64,000 bases of DNA, taken from the NCBI RefSeq assembly GCF_000373565.1, contig NZ_KB891810.1, positions 62,001-126,000 of the forward strand, given 5' to 3'. Made by a program: the position numbers and the translations under genes. This document shows, piece by piece, positions 25,168 to 33,384 of the stretch (its first letter is position 1; the number at the start of each line of letters is the position of its first letter). The notes under the pieces are model-generated. The model was given only the letters and a program-made list of their open reading frames with translations. It had not been told where the DNA came from and did no database searches. This stretch comes from Streptomyces sp. HmicA12. GTDB taxonomy: Bacteria; Actinomycetota; Actinomycetes; Streptomycetales; Streptomycetaceae.

Positions 25168-26316
25168 CTAAGCGCCCAGGAAGGTGTCGAAGGCCGGGGT
25201 CGTCTTGAGGCGCTGCCACGTCTCGCGTCCCGCCGCGTACTCCGCGTCCGTCAACAGGCAGGATTCCAGGAGGACTTCGAGGCGGGAGCGGTCGAGTCCG
25301 GGTGACGTGAACACCAGGTGCTGGCAGCAGTCGCCGTGCTCCGGGTGCCAGTCGAGCGCGGCGGCCGCCCGGCGCACCGGCGGGACCGTCTCCCACGCGG
25401 CGTCGGGCAGCGAGGCCAGCCAGGGTCCCGCGTTCGCCACGCACAGGGCGCCGCCCGCGGCGTCCCAGTGCAGCAGGGTGTCGGGCCGGTCGGCGAGCCA
25501 GAAGCGGCCGCGGCTGCGGGCCGCCGCGCAGGTCAGGTGCTCCACGGCGGCGTAGAGCCGCTCCGGGTGGAAGGGCCGGCGCGCGTGCCACACCAGCGTG
25601 CCCACGCCGGCCTCGTCCGCGTCGGTGGGCAGCAGGGCGCAGGCCGGGTGCTGGGCGGCCGCCGCGGCCTCGACGTCGAAGCTCCCGGTGAGCGCGGCCG
25701 CCGCCAACGTGCCGCTGCCGAGGGTGACTTGGTGGGCCGTGGGGTGCAGCTGGGCGAGCAGGGCGCGGTCCTCGTCGTCGGCCCGCGCCGAGTCGGCGAC
25801 CGCGAGGACGGGCGCGTACTCCAGCTGGCGGGCCCAGGTGTCGGCGACGGTGCGCAGGTCGGTGGTGGCCGCGGCGAGGCCCGCGTCGGCGAGGTCGTCG
25901 CCGTTGCCGAGGTACGGCAGCAGCAGCGCCGGGTCGACCGCCGTGATCACGGTGCTGATCGGCAGGTCCGGGCCGCCCTGGGCGGCCACGAGTTCGGCCG
26001 TCGCCCGCGGCTCGACCGAGTCCCACAGCTCGACGACCGCGAGCCGGGTCAGCCCGGTGTCCGCGAGGCGCTCCAGTTCGGGGACGAGGTCCTCGCGCAG
26101 CGCGCAGCAGGCGCAGTCGTTGACCAGGGGCGCGTCGCCGGTGGCGAGGATGCCGGTGGCGTCGCGCAGGGTCCGTACGACCGTTCCCCGCACGGCGGTC
26201 GAGAGGTCGTGGTGGAGCGCGACGCTGCCGGGGACGGCGGTGAGCAGTTCGTCGACGGCGGCCCGCCGCGCATCCGCGTGCAGGCCGCCGACGATCACGA
26301 CGGGCAGCCGACTCAC
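25168..26316 (-). CDS. COG0523 (CobW-like) metal-homeostasis protein with degenerate P-loop
   Basis: A 382-residue protein from a GTG overlapping the rpmE stop (GTGA). The COG0523 zinc motif CACC is at 68-71, in VNDCACCALRED, and a CobW C-terminal domain with LDWHPEHGDCCQHL follows near residue 330. The N-terminal strand VVIVGG is present, but the Walker A that should read GxxGxGKT is here GGLHADARR (10-18), with no Lys-Thr. GTP binding is therefore doubtful. Operon context with cysteine-free L31 and L33 points to a zinc-limitation role. Family members such as ZagA deliver zinc by GTP-dependent allostery, which this one may have lost. Confidence 0.88.
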   Translation of the reverse strand: MSRLPVVIVGGLHADARRAAVDELLTAVPGSVALHHDLSTAVRGTVVRTLRDATGILATGDAPLVNDCACCALREDLVPELERLADTGLTRLAVVELWDSVEPRATAELVAAQGGPDLPISTVITAVDPALLLPYLGNGDDLADAGLAAATTDLRTVADTWARQLEYAPVLAVADSARADDEDRALLAQLHPTAHQVTLGSGTLAAAALTGSFDVEAAAAAQHPACALLPTDADEAGVGTLVWHARRPFHPERLYAAVEHLTCAAARSRGRFWLADRPDTLLHWDAAGGALCVANAGPWLASLPDAAWETVPPVRRAAAALDWHPEHGDCCQHLVFTSPGLDRSRLEVLLESCLLTDAEYAAGRETWQRLKTTPAFDTFLGA

Positions 26317-26597
26317 CGGCCGCCGCTCTTTCCCTCGGCCGCCTTTCCCTCGGCCGCCTTTCCGTACCGGCGCTCGAAGCGCTCGACGCGGCCCGCGGTG
26401 TCCAGGACGCGCTGGTTGCCGGTGTAGAAGGGGTGGCTGACGTCGGAGATCTCGACGTCGACGACGGGATACGTGTTCCCGTCCGCCCACTCGACCGTCT
26501 TCTCGCTCGTCATGGTCGAGCGGGTGAGGAAGGTGTGGTTCGCGGCGCGGTCCCGGAAGACGACGGGGGCGTACGCGGGGTGGATGCCGTTCTGCAT
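26313..26597 (-). CDS. rpmE2: 50S ribosomal protein L31 type B (cysteine-free)
   Basis: A 94-residue L31 beginning MQNGIHPAYAPVVFRD. It has the type B insert and the conserved DVEISDVSHPFYTG, but no cysteines, so it is the zinc-independent C- form. A Lys/Glu/Ala repeat (GKAAEGKAAEGK) forms the tail. Such paralogues replace the zinc-binding L31 when zinc is scarce, freeing zinc. It is five bases downstream of rpmG2 and overlaps the COG0523 gene. Confidence 0.95.
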   Translation of the reverse strand: MQNGIHPAYAPVVFRDRAANHTFLTRSTMTSEKTVEWADGNTYPVVDVEISDVSHPFYTGNQRVLDTAGRVERFERRYGKAAEGKAAEGKSGGR

Positions 26598-26602
26598 GAC
26601 GG

Positions 26603-26767
26603 TCAGCGCTCCTCTCGGAAGTCGACGTGACGGCCCGCCATGGGGTCGTACTTGCGCAGGGTGATGCGGTCGGGGTCGTTGCGGCGGTTCTTGCGCGTGA
26701 CGTACGTGAAGCCCGTCCCCGCGGTGGACCTGAGTTTGATCACCGGTCGGAGTTCGTTGCGTGCCAT
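26603..26767 (-). CDS. rpmG2: 50S ribosomal protein L33 (cysteine-free paralogue)
   Basis: A 54-residue L33 (MARNELRPVIKLRSTAGTG, ending HVDFREER). It lacks the two CxxC pairs of the zinc-binding form, so it is the zinc-independent C- version. It is first in the rpmG2-rpmE2-COG0523 operon, directly below a Zur-like box, and is probably expressed under zinc starvation. Confidence 0.95.
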   Translation of the reverse strand: MARNELRPVIKLRSTAGTGFTYVTRKNRRNDPDRITLRKYDPMAGRHVDFREER

Positions 26768-26780
26768 GCGGCCCAGTATA

Positions 26781-26801
26781 TGAAAATGACTCCCGTTTTC
26801 A
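26781..26801 (-). promoter_or_regulatory. Zur-like operator (TGAAAATG ... CGTTTTCA)
   Basis: TGAAAATG at 26781-26788 and CGTTTTCA at 26794-26801 form an inverted repeat with one mismatch in eight. It stands 14 bp upstream of rpmG2 in an A/T-rich patch. Half-sites TGAAAAT/ATTTTCA are typical of actinomycete Zur boxes, although spacing here is wider than the short S. coelicolor consensus I recall. Zur control fits the zinc-free paralogues downstream. Confidence 0.65.
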
Positions 26802-27002
26802 ATAGAGGATCGGGCGTCCCGGCCGAGAGGTGCGTCACAGTCGTGTTCGTGCGGTGAAGGTCCGATGGCCGAACTGTCGAGGGTCAACCCGCGTGAGCAA
26901 GGGCACGCCCGATTCCTGCGCGGAGTCCGCAAGTCCTGTCGGTGACGGCTGGTAGCTTGCTCCGGCGATTCAGCAGCAACAGCAGTGACCTAGGGGGAAG
27001 TT

Positions 27003-27551
27003 GTGCACAGCAAGAACCGCAGCAGGAACGTACGGGTCGTCGTGGGAGTCGCGGTCGTCGCGGCGGCGCTCGCCGTCAGCGGGTGCAGCGGCAGCCACAG
27101 CAGCGGCAAGCACAAGAGCCGGAAGTCGAGCGGCCACAGTTCCGGCAGGACGTCCGGCGGCACCGCGTCGTCCGGTACCGGCACCGGCTCCGCGAAGAAC
27201 GTCGACGGCATCTGGAGCGCGACCACCGACGGCCGGCCGGTCGTCCTCGTGATCGCCTCCCAGCAGGCGTCGCTGAGCACGGGTGACGGGCACCTGTGCA
27301 CGGGGACCGTGTCCGGGGCGAGCAGGAAGACGCTGAGCCTCAGGTGCGCGGACGGGAACACCGACCGCACCATGGGCACGATCCGGTCCAGCTCCGGTAC
27401 GACCATGCGGGTCTCGTGGGACGCCGGGGCGAACGACACCTTCAAGAAGTCGACGGACGGCAACCTGCCCGGCGGACTGCCCACGGGACTTCCGAGCGGT
27501 CTTCCCAGCGACCTGCCGACCGACCTGCCGAGCGATCTGCCGACGGGCTGA
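27003..27551 (+). CDS. Putative lipoprotein with (G/D)LP(T/S) repeats
   Basis: A 182-residue secreted protein from a GTG start. Signal peptide with basic N-region and hydrophobic core to ~25 ends in the lipobox AVSGC. A Ser/Gly/Lys-rich linker follows to ~65, then a small beta-rich domain (NVDGIWSATTDGRPVVLVI, LCTGTVSG, MRVSWDAG) to ~148. The tail consists of six tandem four-residue repeats of the form GLPS/DLPT. Function unknown; the repeat tail could span the cell wall. Confidence 0.85.
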   Translation: MHSKNRSRNVRVVVGVAVVAAALAVSGCSGSHSSGKHKSRKSSGHSSGRTSGGTASSGTGTGSAKNVDGIWSATTDGRPVVLVIASQQASLSTGDGHLCTGTVSGASRKTLSLRCADGNTDRTMGTIRSSSGTTMRVSWDAGANDTFKKSTDGNLPGGLPTGLPSGLPSDLPTDLPSDLPTG

Positions 27552-27590
27552 CACCCGGCCGGATCCGCTCGGGGTCCGCTCAGGACCCGG

Positions 27591-29819
27591 TCAACGGGCC
27601 GTGCTCTCCGCGGAGTTGCGCGGCCCGGCGCCGTTCGGCTCGTCCGGCTTCACCGTCATGGGCGGCTCGTCCGTGTCCAGGGCGTCGGAGAGCTGCTCCA
27701 GTGCTTCCAGGAGCAGACCGGCACCGCGGCGCACGACCCGGTCGGGGACGCCCTCGCCGTCCCAGGCGTCCAGGGCCTCGCGGACCGGTTTCCAGCGCGG
27801 GACGCGGCGTTCGCGCAGGGCGCGGGCGCCGTCGCGGGTCGCCGTGCGCAGCGCCTCGGCGAGGTCGGCCGCCGCGGGTACCGGGGTGGTGTCGCGCTCC
27901 GGGAGATGGGCCTCCATCAGCATCGCGACGCGGCCCAGGTGGTGCAGGGCGTGCGCCGCGTCGTCGGCGGCGGCGCGGGACAGGCCCCGGCTGCGCACCG
28001 GCTCGGTCTTGGCGCGGGCCGCGGCCTGCTCCCAGGCGATGTGGGCGTCCCGCGCGGCCAGCAGGGCGGCGCGGACGTCGGGGCAGGACTTGCCCGCCGG
28101 GTGTGCGTAGTGGTCGACGACCGTGGCCGCGTACTCGCCGATCGCGACGAGCCACTCGGCGAGCCGGGTGCGCAGCCGCGGGGTCTCCCAGGCCGGGTAC
28201 AGGGCGTAGGAGAGCATCGCGAGGACACCGCCGATCAGGGTCAGGACGACGCGTTCGGGCACCGTCTGGCTCCAGGTCTGGCCGCCCATGCCGAGCAGGA
28301 AGACCACGTACGCGGCGACGCAGGCCTGGGCCGCGAGCTGCCCCGTGCGCATCAGCAGGTACATCAGGCCCGCGCAGACCACGGCGAGCGCGGCGGAGAG
28401 CCAGGTGCCCGGGTGCGCGAGCTGGACGACGGCCGTCGCCGCGGTCACGCCGACGAGGGTGCCGAAGAAGCGGGCGACCGCGCGGGAGTACGTCTGGGAG
28501 AAGTCGGGGCGCATCACCATGACGGCCGCCATGGGGGCCCAGTAGCCGTGGCCGAAGGGGAGGGCGTTGCCGATCAGGTAGCCGACGACGGCGACCGCCG
28601 CGACGCGGGTGGCGTGGCGGAAGATCGGGGTGCCGGGGCGGGCGTCCCTCCTGATGGCCCGGACCGCCGCGGGGAGCAGGCGCAGGAGGGTGGGGCGGGG
28701 CAGGGCTTCCGGGGGTGCGGTGGGCCGGGGGCCGGCTGAGGCGCCGGCCCCGCGCCGGCGGGCGCGGTGGGCGCCTGCCCACGGTGGCGACGGCAGCCGG
28801 TGCCACAGGGGGTCCGCGTCGTGGTCCGGCGGTTCCACGGCGCCCGCCGTCTCCAGGACGTCCCTCAGCAGCGAGCCGAGCCGGGCCGCCGCCCGGTGCG
28901 GTGGGCCGGTGAGGATGGCGCCGGTGTCCGGGGTGCGGAAGACGGCCACGGCGGGGGCCGGGATCCGGACGGGACGGCCCTGCCGGATGGCGCGGGCCGC
29001 CGCGTCCAGGATCGATCCCGCGGCGGCGAGGAGTTCACGGACCCGGTCGCGCTCGAGGCCCTCCTCGGGGACGCCGACCGCCGGGTCCGCGAGGGAGGCG
29101 AGGACCGGGCGGATGCGTTCGGCGATGCCGCGCGCGCCGTGCAGCTGGGCGGGGCGGGTGCGGGCCTGGCGCGGGGTGAGGGCGGCGGCGCTGCGCGCGA
29201 GCATCAGCGGCTGCGGGTCGAACGGGGCGAGCGGGTCGTGGCGCAGGCGCCGCGCGTAGTCGGCCTCCGCGGCGAGCGCGTCGGCGAGTGCGTCGCGGTG
29301 CGCTCCCCATCTGCGTACGGGAAAGAGGATCACCAGGGCCGCCTGGACCAGGCCGCCGAAGACCATCATCGCGGCGTGGCCCGCGGCCTCGGCGACGGTC
29401 GTCGGCAGGGTGATCGTCACCATCATCATCGCGACGTTGGACGAGGCGATGATGCCGATGGTCGGGCCCGCCGCCCAGGCCAGGCCCGCCAGGAACGTCC
29501 ACAGGGCCAGCAGGGGCAGGAAGAAGGCCAGGTGGGAGCCGGTGAGATAGCCGAGGAACGTGGAGATGCCGAGGCTGGCACCGGAGGCGAGGGCCAGTTC
29601 GGGGCGCGGGCGCCAGCTGCGCTGGAACGTGGCGATCGCCGCCTGGAACGCGCCGAACGCCGAACCGGCCGCCACCGCGGGACCGAACGCCGCGAGGCTG
29701 ACGGCGACGACGATCGCGAGGCCGACGGCACCGCGCAGGGCGACGAGGGGTTCCAGACGTTTCCGCTCGACGGTCAGGCCCGAGCGGGTGGTGTCCTTCA
29801 GCGCCCGGAACCAGCTCAC
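27591..29819 (-). CDS. FUSC family membrane protein (aromatic acid exporter-like)
   Basis: A 742-residue membrane protein from a GTG start. Two membrane bundles are visible: about 28-170 (six segments) and ~400-530 (with GYLIGNALPFGHGYWAPMAAVMVMRPDFSQTYSR). Each is followed by a long cytosolic helical region rich in Ala and Arg. This is the FUSC/YccS/AaeB pattern. AaeB-like relatives export hydroxylated aromatic acids; for most actinomycete homologues the substrate is unknown. It converges on the lipoprotein gene and lies 62 bp after the ArsR gene. Confidence 0.85.
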   Translation of the reverse strand: MSWFRALKDTTRSGLTVERKRLEPLVALRGAVGLAIVVAVSLAAFGPAVAAGSAFGAFQAAIATFQRSWRPRPELALASGASLGISTFLGYLTGSHLAFFLPLLALWTFLAGLAWAAGPTIGIIASSNVAMMMVTITLPTTVAEAAGHAAMMVFGGLVQAALVILFPVRRWGAHRDALADALAAEADYARRLRHDPLAPFDPQPLMLARSAAALTPRQARTRPAQLHGARGIAERIRPVLASLADPAVGVPEEGLERDRVRELLAAAGSILDAAARAIRQGRPVRIPAPAVAVFRTPDTGAILTGPPHRAAARLGSLLRDVLETAGAVEPPDHDADPLWHRLPSPPWAGAHRARRRGAGASAGPRPTAPPEALPRPTLLRLLPAAVRAIRRDARPGTPIFRHATRVAAVAVVGYLIGNALPFGHGYWAPMAAVMVMRPDFSQTYSRAVARFFGTLVGVTAATAVVQLAHPGTWLSAALAVVCAGLMYLLMRTGQLAAQACVAAYVVFLLGMGGQTWSQTVPERVVLTLIGGVLAMLSYALYPAWETPRLRTRLAEWLVAIGEYAATVVDHYAHPAGKSCPDVRAALLAARDAHIAWEQAAARAKTEPVRSRGLSRAAADDAAHALHHLGRVAMLMEAHLPERDTTPVPAAADLAEALRTATRDGARALRERRVPRWKPVREALDAWDGEGVPDRVVRRGAGLLLEALEQLSDALDTDEPPMTVKPDEPNGAGPRNSAESTAR

Positions 29820-29881
29820 CCCGCAAGAATACGGTCACATCACGTCAAACCGGGCGATCGGCCGTTCTTCGCCTTCGGGCG

Positions 29882-30244
29882 TCAGCCCTCCTCGCGCAGC
29901 GCCAGGGCGAGCAGCCCCGGGAAGCGCTCGTCGAACTCCTCCTCGCGCAGCCGGTTCAGACGGCGCGCCCCCGCGTCCTTCTGCTCCAGCAGTCCCGCCT
30001 CGCGCAGCACCGAGAAGTGCCGGCTCAGCGTGGCCTTGGTGACCGGTACGTCGAAGGTGCCGCAGGTCCGCTCCCAGGGGCCGGACGCGGCCAGTTCCCG
30101 TACGAGGGTGCGGCGGACCGGGTCCGCGAGGGCGAGCAGGGCCGCCTCCAGGGACACCTCCCGGGGGTGGACATGAACCGGCGCCGCGCGGTGGCTCGCG
30201 GTCCCGGCGGGCGCCGCGGCCCCGGTGGCCTCGGTGGCTGTCAT
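29882..30244 (-). CDS. ArsR family HTH regulator
   Basis: A 120-residue winged-helix protein starting MTATEATG. Helix-turn-helix core is ALLALADPVRRTLVRELA then VTKATLSRHFSVLREAGLLEQKD, a standard ArsR fold. The metal-binding CxC of classic ArsR is absent (one Cys, in RTCGTF), so it is probably not a metalloregulator. It is divergent from a Gfo/Idh/MocA oxidoreductase across a 129-bp gap with inverted repeats and likely controls it and itself. Confidence 0.88.
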   Translation of the reverse strand: MTATEATGAAAPAGTASHRAAPVHVHPREVSLEAALLALADPVRRTLVRELAASGPWERTCGTFDVPVTKATLSRHFSVLREAGLLEQKDAGARRLNRLREEEFDERFPGLLALALREEG

Positions 30245-30285
30245 TGCGCGCACTCCCTTCCGCTGCCGCCCGAGATCGGCCTTGC

Positions 30286-30337
30286 AGAGTGTTCGATGCC
30301 GTGCGTACACTCTCGGGTGTTCGCCTCTCGTCGAACA
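30286..30337. promoter_or_regulatory. Two inverted repeats in the ArsR / oxidoreductase divergent promoter
   Basis: AGAGTGT (30286-30292) pairs with ACACTCT (30307-30313), and TGTTCG (30318-30323) pairs with CGAACA (30332-30337). GTGTTCG also appears twice as a direct repeat, 27 bp apart. These lie between the divergent starts and are candidate operators for the ArsR protein. Confidence 0.45.
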
Positions 30338-30373
30338 GTCTAGCGCCCGCGCCGCCCACCGGAGGAGCCCGTC

Positions 30374-31474
30374 ATGCCGTCGTCCCCGCAGTCCCCCATC
30401 GGCGTAGGCATCGTCGGCCTCTCCGCCCGGCGCGGCTGGGCCACCCGCGGCCATCTGCCCGCGCTGCGGCTGCTCGACGGCTTCGAGGTGCGGGCGCTCT
30501 CCGCGAGCAGCGCCGAGTCCGCGGAACGGGCCGCCGAGAAGCACGGCATCGCGCACGCCTACGGGAGCGCCGCGGAGCTGGCCGCGGCCGACGAGGTCGA
30601 TCTGGTCGTGGTCACCGTCAAGGTGCCGGACCACCGGGAGATCGTGCGCGCCGCCCTGACCGCGGGGAAGGCGGTGTTCTCCGAGTGGCCGCTGGGCACC
30701 GGCGTCGCCGAGGCCGAGGAGCTGGCGTCGCTCGCCGCCGGGCGCGGGCTGCGCACCTTCACCGGGCTGCAGGCGCGCTTCGCCCCGCTGGTACGCCATC
30801 TGCGCGACCTGGTCGCGGACGGCTACGTCGGCGAGGTGCTCTCCACCAGCCTGGTGGCCTCGGGCCGGGGCTGGGGAGCGGACTTCCCGGAGGGCGCCGA
30901 GTACCTCCTCGACCGCGCGTCCGGGGCGAACATGCTGACCATCCCGTTCGGGCACACCCTCGACGGCCTGACCTCGGTGCTCGGCGACCTCGACGAGATC
31001 TCCGCGGTCACCGCCACCCGGCGCCGGGCGCTCACCGATCCGCGCTCCGGCCGGGTCCACCGGCCCGACGTCGCCGACCAGGTCGTCCTCGGCGGGGTGC
31101 TCTCCTCCGGCGCGGTGGCCTCCGTGCACTTCCGGGGCGGCCTGTCGCGGGGCACGAACTTCCGCTGGGAGATCAACGGAACGGACGGCGACCTGGTCGT
31201 CACCGGCGACCACGGGCATCTGCAGATGGGCGAGTACGTCATCACCGGGGCCCGCGGCTCCGACCCCGGGCTCGCCGAACTCACCGTCCCCGAGCGGTAC
31301 TTCGACCCCGCGCTCGACGCGGTGCGCGGCACCGAGGCGTACAACGTCGGCGCCGCCTACGCCCAGATCCTGCGCGATCTGGCGGACGGGACCTCGGTGG
31401 TCCCGGACTTCGCGCATGCCGTCCGGCACCATCGGGTGCTGGAGCGGATCGAGGGGGCGGCGGGGCGGGTGTGA
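30374..31474 (+). CDS. Gfo/Idh/MocA family oxidoreductase
   Basis: A 366-residue NAD(P)-dependent oxidoreductase. The Rossmann start is GVGIVGLSARRGWATRGHLPAL near 10-31, followed by VDLVVVTVKVPDHREIV and KAVFSEWPLG, the usual E/K-P-like catalytic segment with Trp before Pro. The C-terminal domain (about 130-330) has GANMLTIPFGHTLD. Many relatives act on sugars, inositol or dimethyl-cyclic intermediates; the similar galactose/Gal80-like subset fits best. Divergent from arsR, likely its target. Confidence 0.88.
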   Translation: MPSSPQSPIGVGIVGLSARRGWATRGHLPALRLLDGFEVRALSASSAESAERAAEKHGIAHAYGSAAELAAADEVDLVVVTVKVPDHREIVRAALTAGKAVFSEWPLGTGVAEAEELASLAAGRGLRTFTGLQARFAPLVRHLRDLVADGYVGEVLSTSLVASGRGWGADFPEGAEYLLDRASGANMLTIPFGHTLDGLTSVLGDLDEISAVTATRRRALTDPRSGRVHRPDVADQVVLGGVLSSGAVASVHFRGGLSRGTNFRWEINGTDGDLVVTGDHGHLQMGEYVITGARGSDPGLAELTVPERYFDPALDAVRGTEAYNVGAAYAQILRDLADGTSVVPDFAHAVRHHRVLERIEGAAGRV

Positions 31475-31530
31475 CGGGGCGCCTTCCCGTCTGCCGGGTG
31501 CGCCCGGTTCGCGGCTGCGGCTTTCGTCGT

Positions 31531-31642
31531 GGCTTCTCGCGCAGTTCCCCGCGCCCCTGAGATGCGCACTTCGTGCGGCATCTCATCGGGGACGCTGCGC
31601 GCAGCGCATGCTTCAGGGGCGCGGGGAACTGCGCGAGAAGCC
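31531..31642. repeat. Perfect 30-bp inverted repeat around a 52-bp core (cruciform-forming)
   Basis: The arm GGCTTCTCGCGCAGTTCCCC and its continuation (31531-31560) is the exact complement of 31613-31642. The 52-bp centre holds two smaller palindromes: GAGATGC...GGCATCTC and GCTGCGCGCAGC. It lies between convergent genes (Gfo/Idh end 31474, DUF2786 end 31711), so it can serve as a bidirectional terminator. The right arm is part of a repeat that recurs exactly at 37129-37165. Confidence 0.9.
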
Positions 31643-31710
31643 CCACCGGCCGTCAGCCGCACGACAGGAGAAACCGGCAGACGCCGAGGCGACAGGGGCG
31701 CGGGGCGCGA

Positions 31711-32877
31711 TCAGCCCCCGCCGGGCCGCAGCCGGCCACGCGGACCCGGGCCGGCGGACGCGTCCCCGAGCCGTGCCCGGTCCGCCGCCGCACCGCCCTC
31801 GTCCCAGCCCGCGCCGTCCGTGACGCCCCTGACCCGCGTCGTCACGGTCCGGGGGAACATCTCCTCGGCCCGGCCCGCCACGGCCACGTCCCGCGCCGCG
31901 AGCACCGGCAGCAACTCGCCCTCCCCGCCCACCACTTGATCGGCGACCGCGGCGAGCCGGTCGCCGATGCGGTGCGCGTACGCGGCGAGGAAGGACTGCC
32001 GGAAGGTCTTCGTGCGCTTGCGGCCGGCGGCCCGCTGCTCCGCCTCGGCCCGCGTCATCGCGGCGTCGGCCTGCACGAGCAGCGACGTGTACAGCAGCTC
32101 CACGACCTCCAGGTCCGCCTCGAACCCGACGACGGCCGAGAAGCCGAACGCGCTGTTCCAGACCGCGCGGCAGCGGTTCGCGGTCGCCACCGCGTCGAGC
32201 AGCACCGCCTTCGCCGTCTCGTACGGGGCGTCGACCCCGATCCGGCACGCGGCCGGGGTGTCCTTCGTGTGCGTACGGGCGGCGAGCACCGCCTCGTCGA
32301 CCGAGTGCCGGGCCATCAGTTCCTGCGCCTTGGCGGTGAGCGCCTCGGCCTCCGGCGGGTAGCCGGTCGCCTCCGCCTTGGCGAGCAGCGCGCGGATCCG
32401 GGCCAGGGCGCGCGGCTCACCGGCGACGGGGACGGTGACCTGTTCGCCGGGGACCGGGCCGACCGGTTCGATCGCGGGGAGCCGGAGCAGGAGGCGGTAC
32501 AGCTCCAGGGCGACGGTCGCGGCGGTGAAACGGTCCTGGCGCGCCTCGCGGGCCTCCGGGAGGTCGGCGAGCTGGGCCGACCAGCGCGGCGGGAGCGTGT
32601 CGTAGCGGGCGGTCTCGGCGCGGACGAGGTGGGCGGCGAGCCGCGCGTGGGCGTCGTCGAGCCCGTCCTCGCGCACGACCATGCGGAGCACGTCGGCGGG
32701 CTGCCAGCCGCGCTCCCACGCCCGGCGCACGAACTCACGCCCGCGCAGAGCGAGTTCGGCGTCGGCGGACGCGTCGGCGGCGAGCAGGGAGGCGCCGAGG
32801 TCGATGCCGTCGGCGTCTTTGGTGGCGTACAGCGCGGCCGCGAAGGCCCGCTCGACGGTCGTGCCGGTGGAGCTCAT
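31711..32877 (-). CDS. DUF2786 domain protein
   Basis: A 388-residue protein starting at ATG 32877 inside the hxlR stop. The DUF2786 helical motif is at about 157-195 (RIRALLAKAEATGYPPEAEALTAKAQELMARHSVD). Around it are Ala/Leu-rich helical regions and a C-terminal stretch with RKRTKTFRQSFLAAYAHRIGDRL near 290. No catalytic site is evident. The last ~20 residues run into repeat-like GC-rich DNA, so the extreme C-terminus is probably not conserved. Confidence 0.85.
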   Translation of the reverse strand: MSSTGTTVERAFAAALYATKDADGIDLGASLLAADASADAELALRGREFVRRAWERGWQPADVLRMVVREDGLDDAHARLAAHLVRAETARYDTLPPRWSAQLADLPEAREARQDRFTAATVALELYRLLLRLPAIEPVGPVPGEQVTVPVAGEPRALARIRALLAKAEATGYPPEAEALTAKAQELMARHSVDEAVLAARTHTKDTPAACRIGVDAPYETAKAVLLDAVATANRCRAVWNSAFGFSAVVGFEADLEVVELLYTSLLVQADAAMTRAEAEQRAAGRKRTKTFRQSFLAAYAHRIGDRLAAVADQVVGGEGELLPVLAARDVAVAGRAEEMFPRTVTTRVRGVTDGAGWDEGGAAADRARLGDASAGPGPRGRLRPGGG

Positions 32878-33287
32878 GCCGGGTTCGCCTCGTCCCAGGC
32901 CGCGCGGGCGGCGGCGATGGCCGGCTTGTGGTCGCGGGACCAGTCGGCGAGGCCCTTGATCAGGTGGGTGAGGCTGTGCCCCATCGCGGTCAGCTCGTAC
33001 TCGACCTGCGGCGGCACCGTCGCGTACACGGTGCGGGTCACCAGGCCGTCCCGCTCCAGGCGGCGCACGGTCAGCGTCAGCATGCGCTGCGAGATCCCGG
33101 TCACGGCGCGCTGCAGCTCCTTGAACCGCCGTACGCCCGAGGCCAGTTCGACCACGACGAGCACCGACCACTTGTCGCCGAGCCGGTCCAGGACGTCACG
33201 GATGCCGCAGTCGTCGTGGTCCTCGCAGGTGACCACGGGTGCGGGGTCGGTGGTCACCGTGGTTACCTCCGTGTGCCCGACAGACAT
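32874..33287 (-). CDS. HxlR family transcriptional regulator
   Basis: A 137-residue winged HTH protein. The HxlR pattern is clear: a Cys in DDCGIRDVLDRLGDKWSVLVV near 27-47, RRFKELQRAVTGISQRMLTLTVRRLERDGLV and PPQVEYELTAMGHSL. A second Cys upstream (VTCEDHDDC) makes a CxxxxxC pair that could sense thiol-reactive compounds. It overlaps DUF2786 and is divergent from an NAD(P)H-binding protein gene 97 bp away, the usual target arrangement. Confidence 0.92.
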   Translation of the reverse strand: MSVGHTEVTTVTTDPAPVVTCEDHDDCGIRDVLDRLGDKWSVLVVVELASGVRRFKELQRAVTGISQRMLTLTVRRLERDGLVTRTVYATVPPQVEYELTAMGHSLTHLIKGLADWSRDHKPAIAAARAAWDEANPA

Positions 33288-33384
33288 GAAAGTGCCTCCT
33301 TACGCGCAGCGTCCCGCGCCCCAACGATGGTCTCAGCAATCGCAACGCACCGACGCATCGGCTCATTACCCGAGGGGGACCTTC

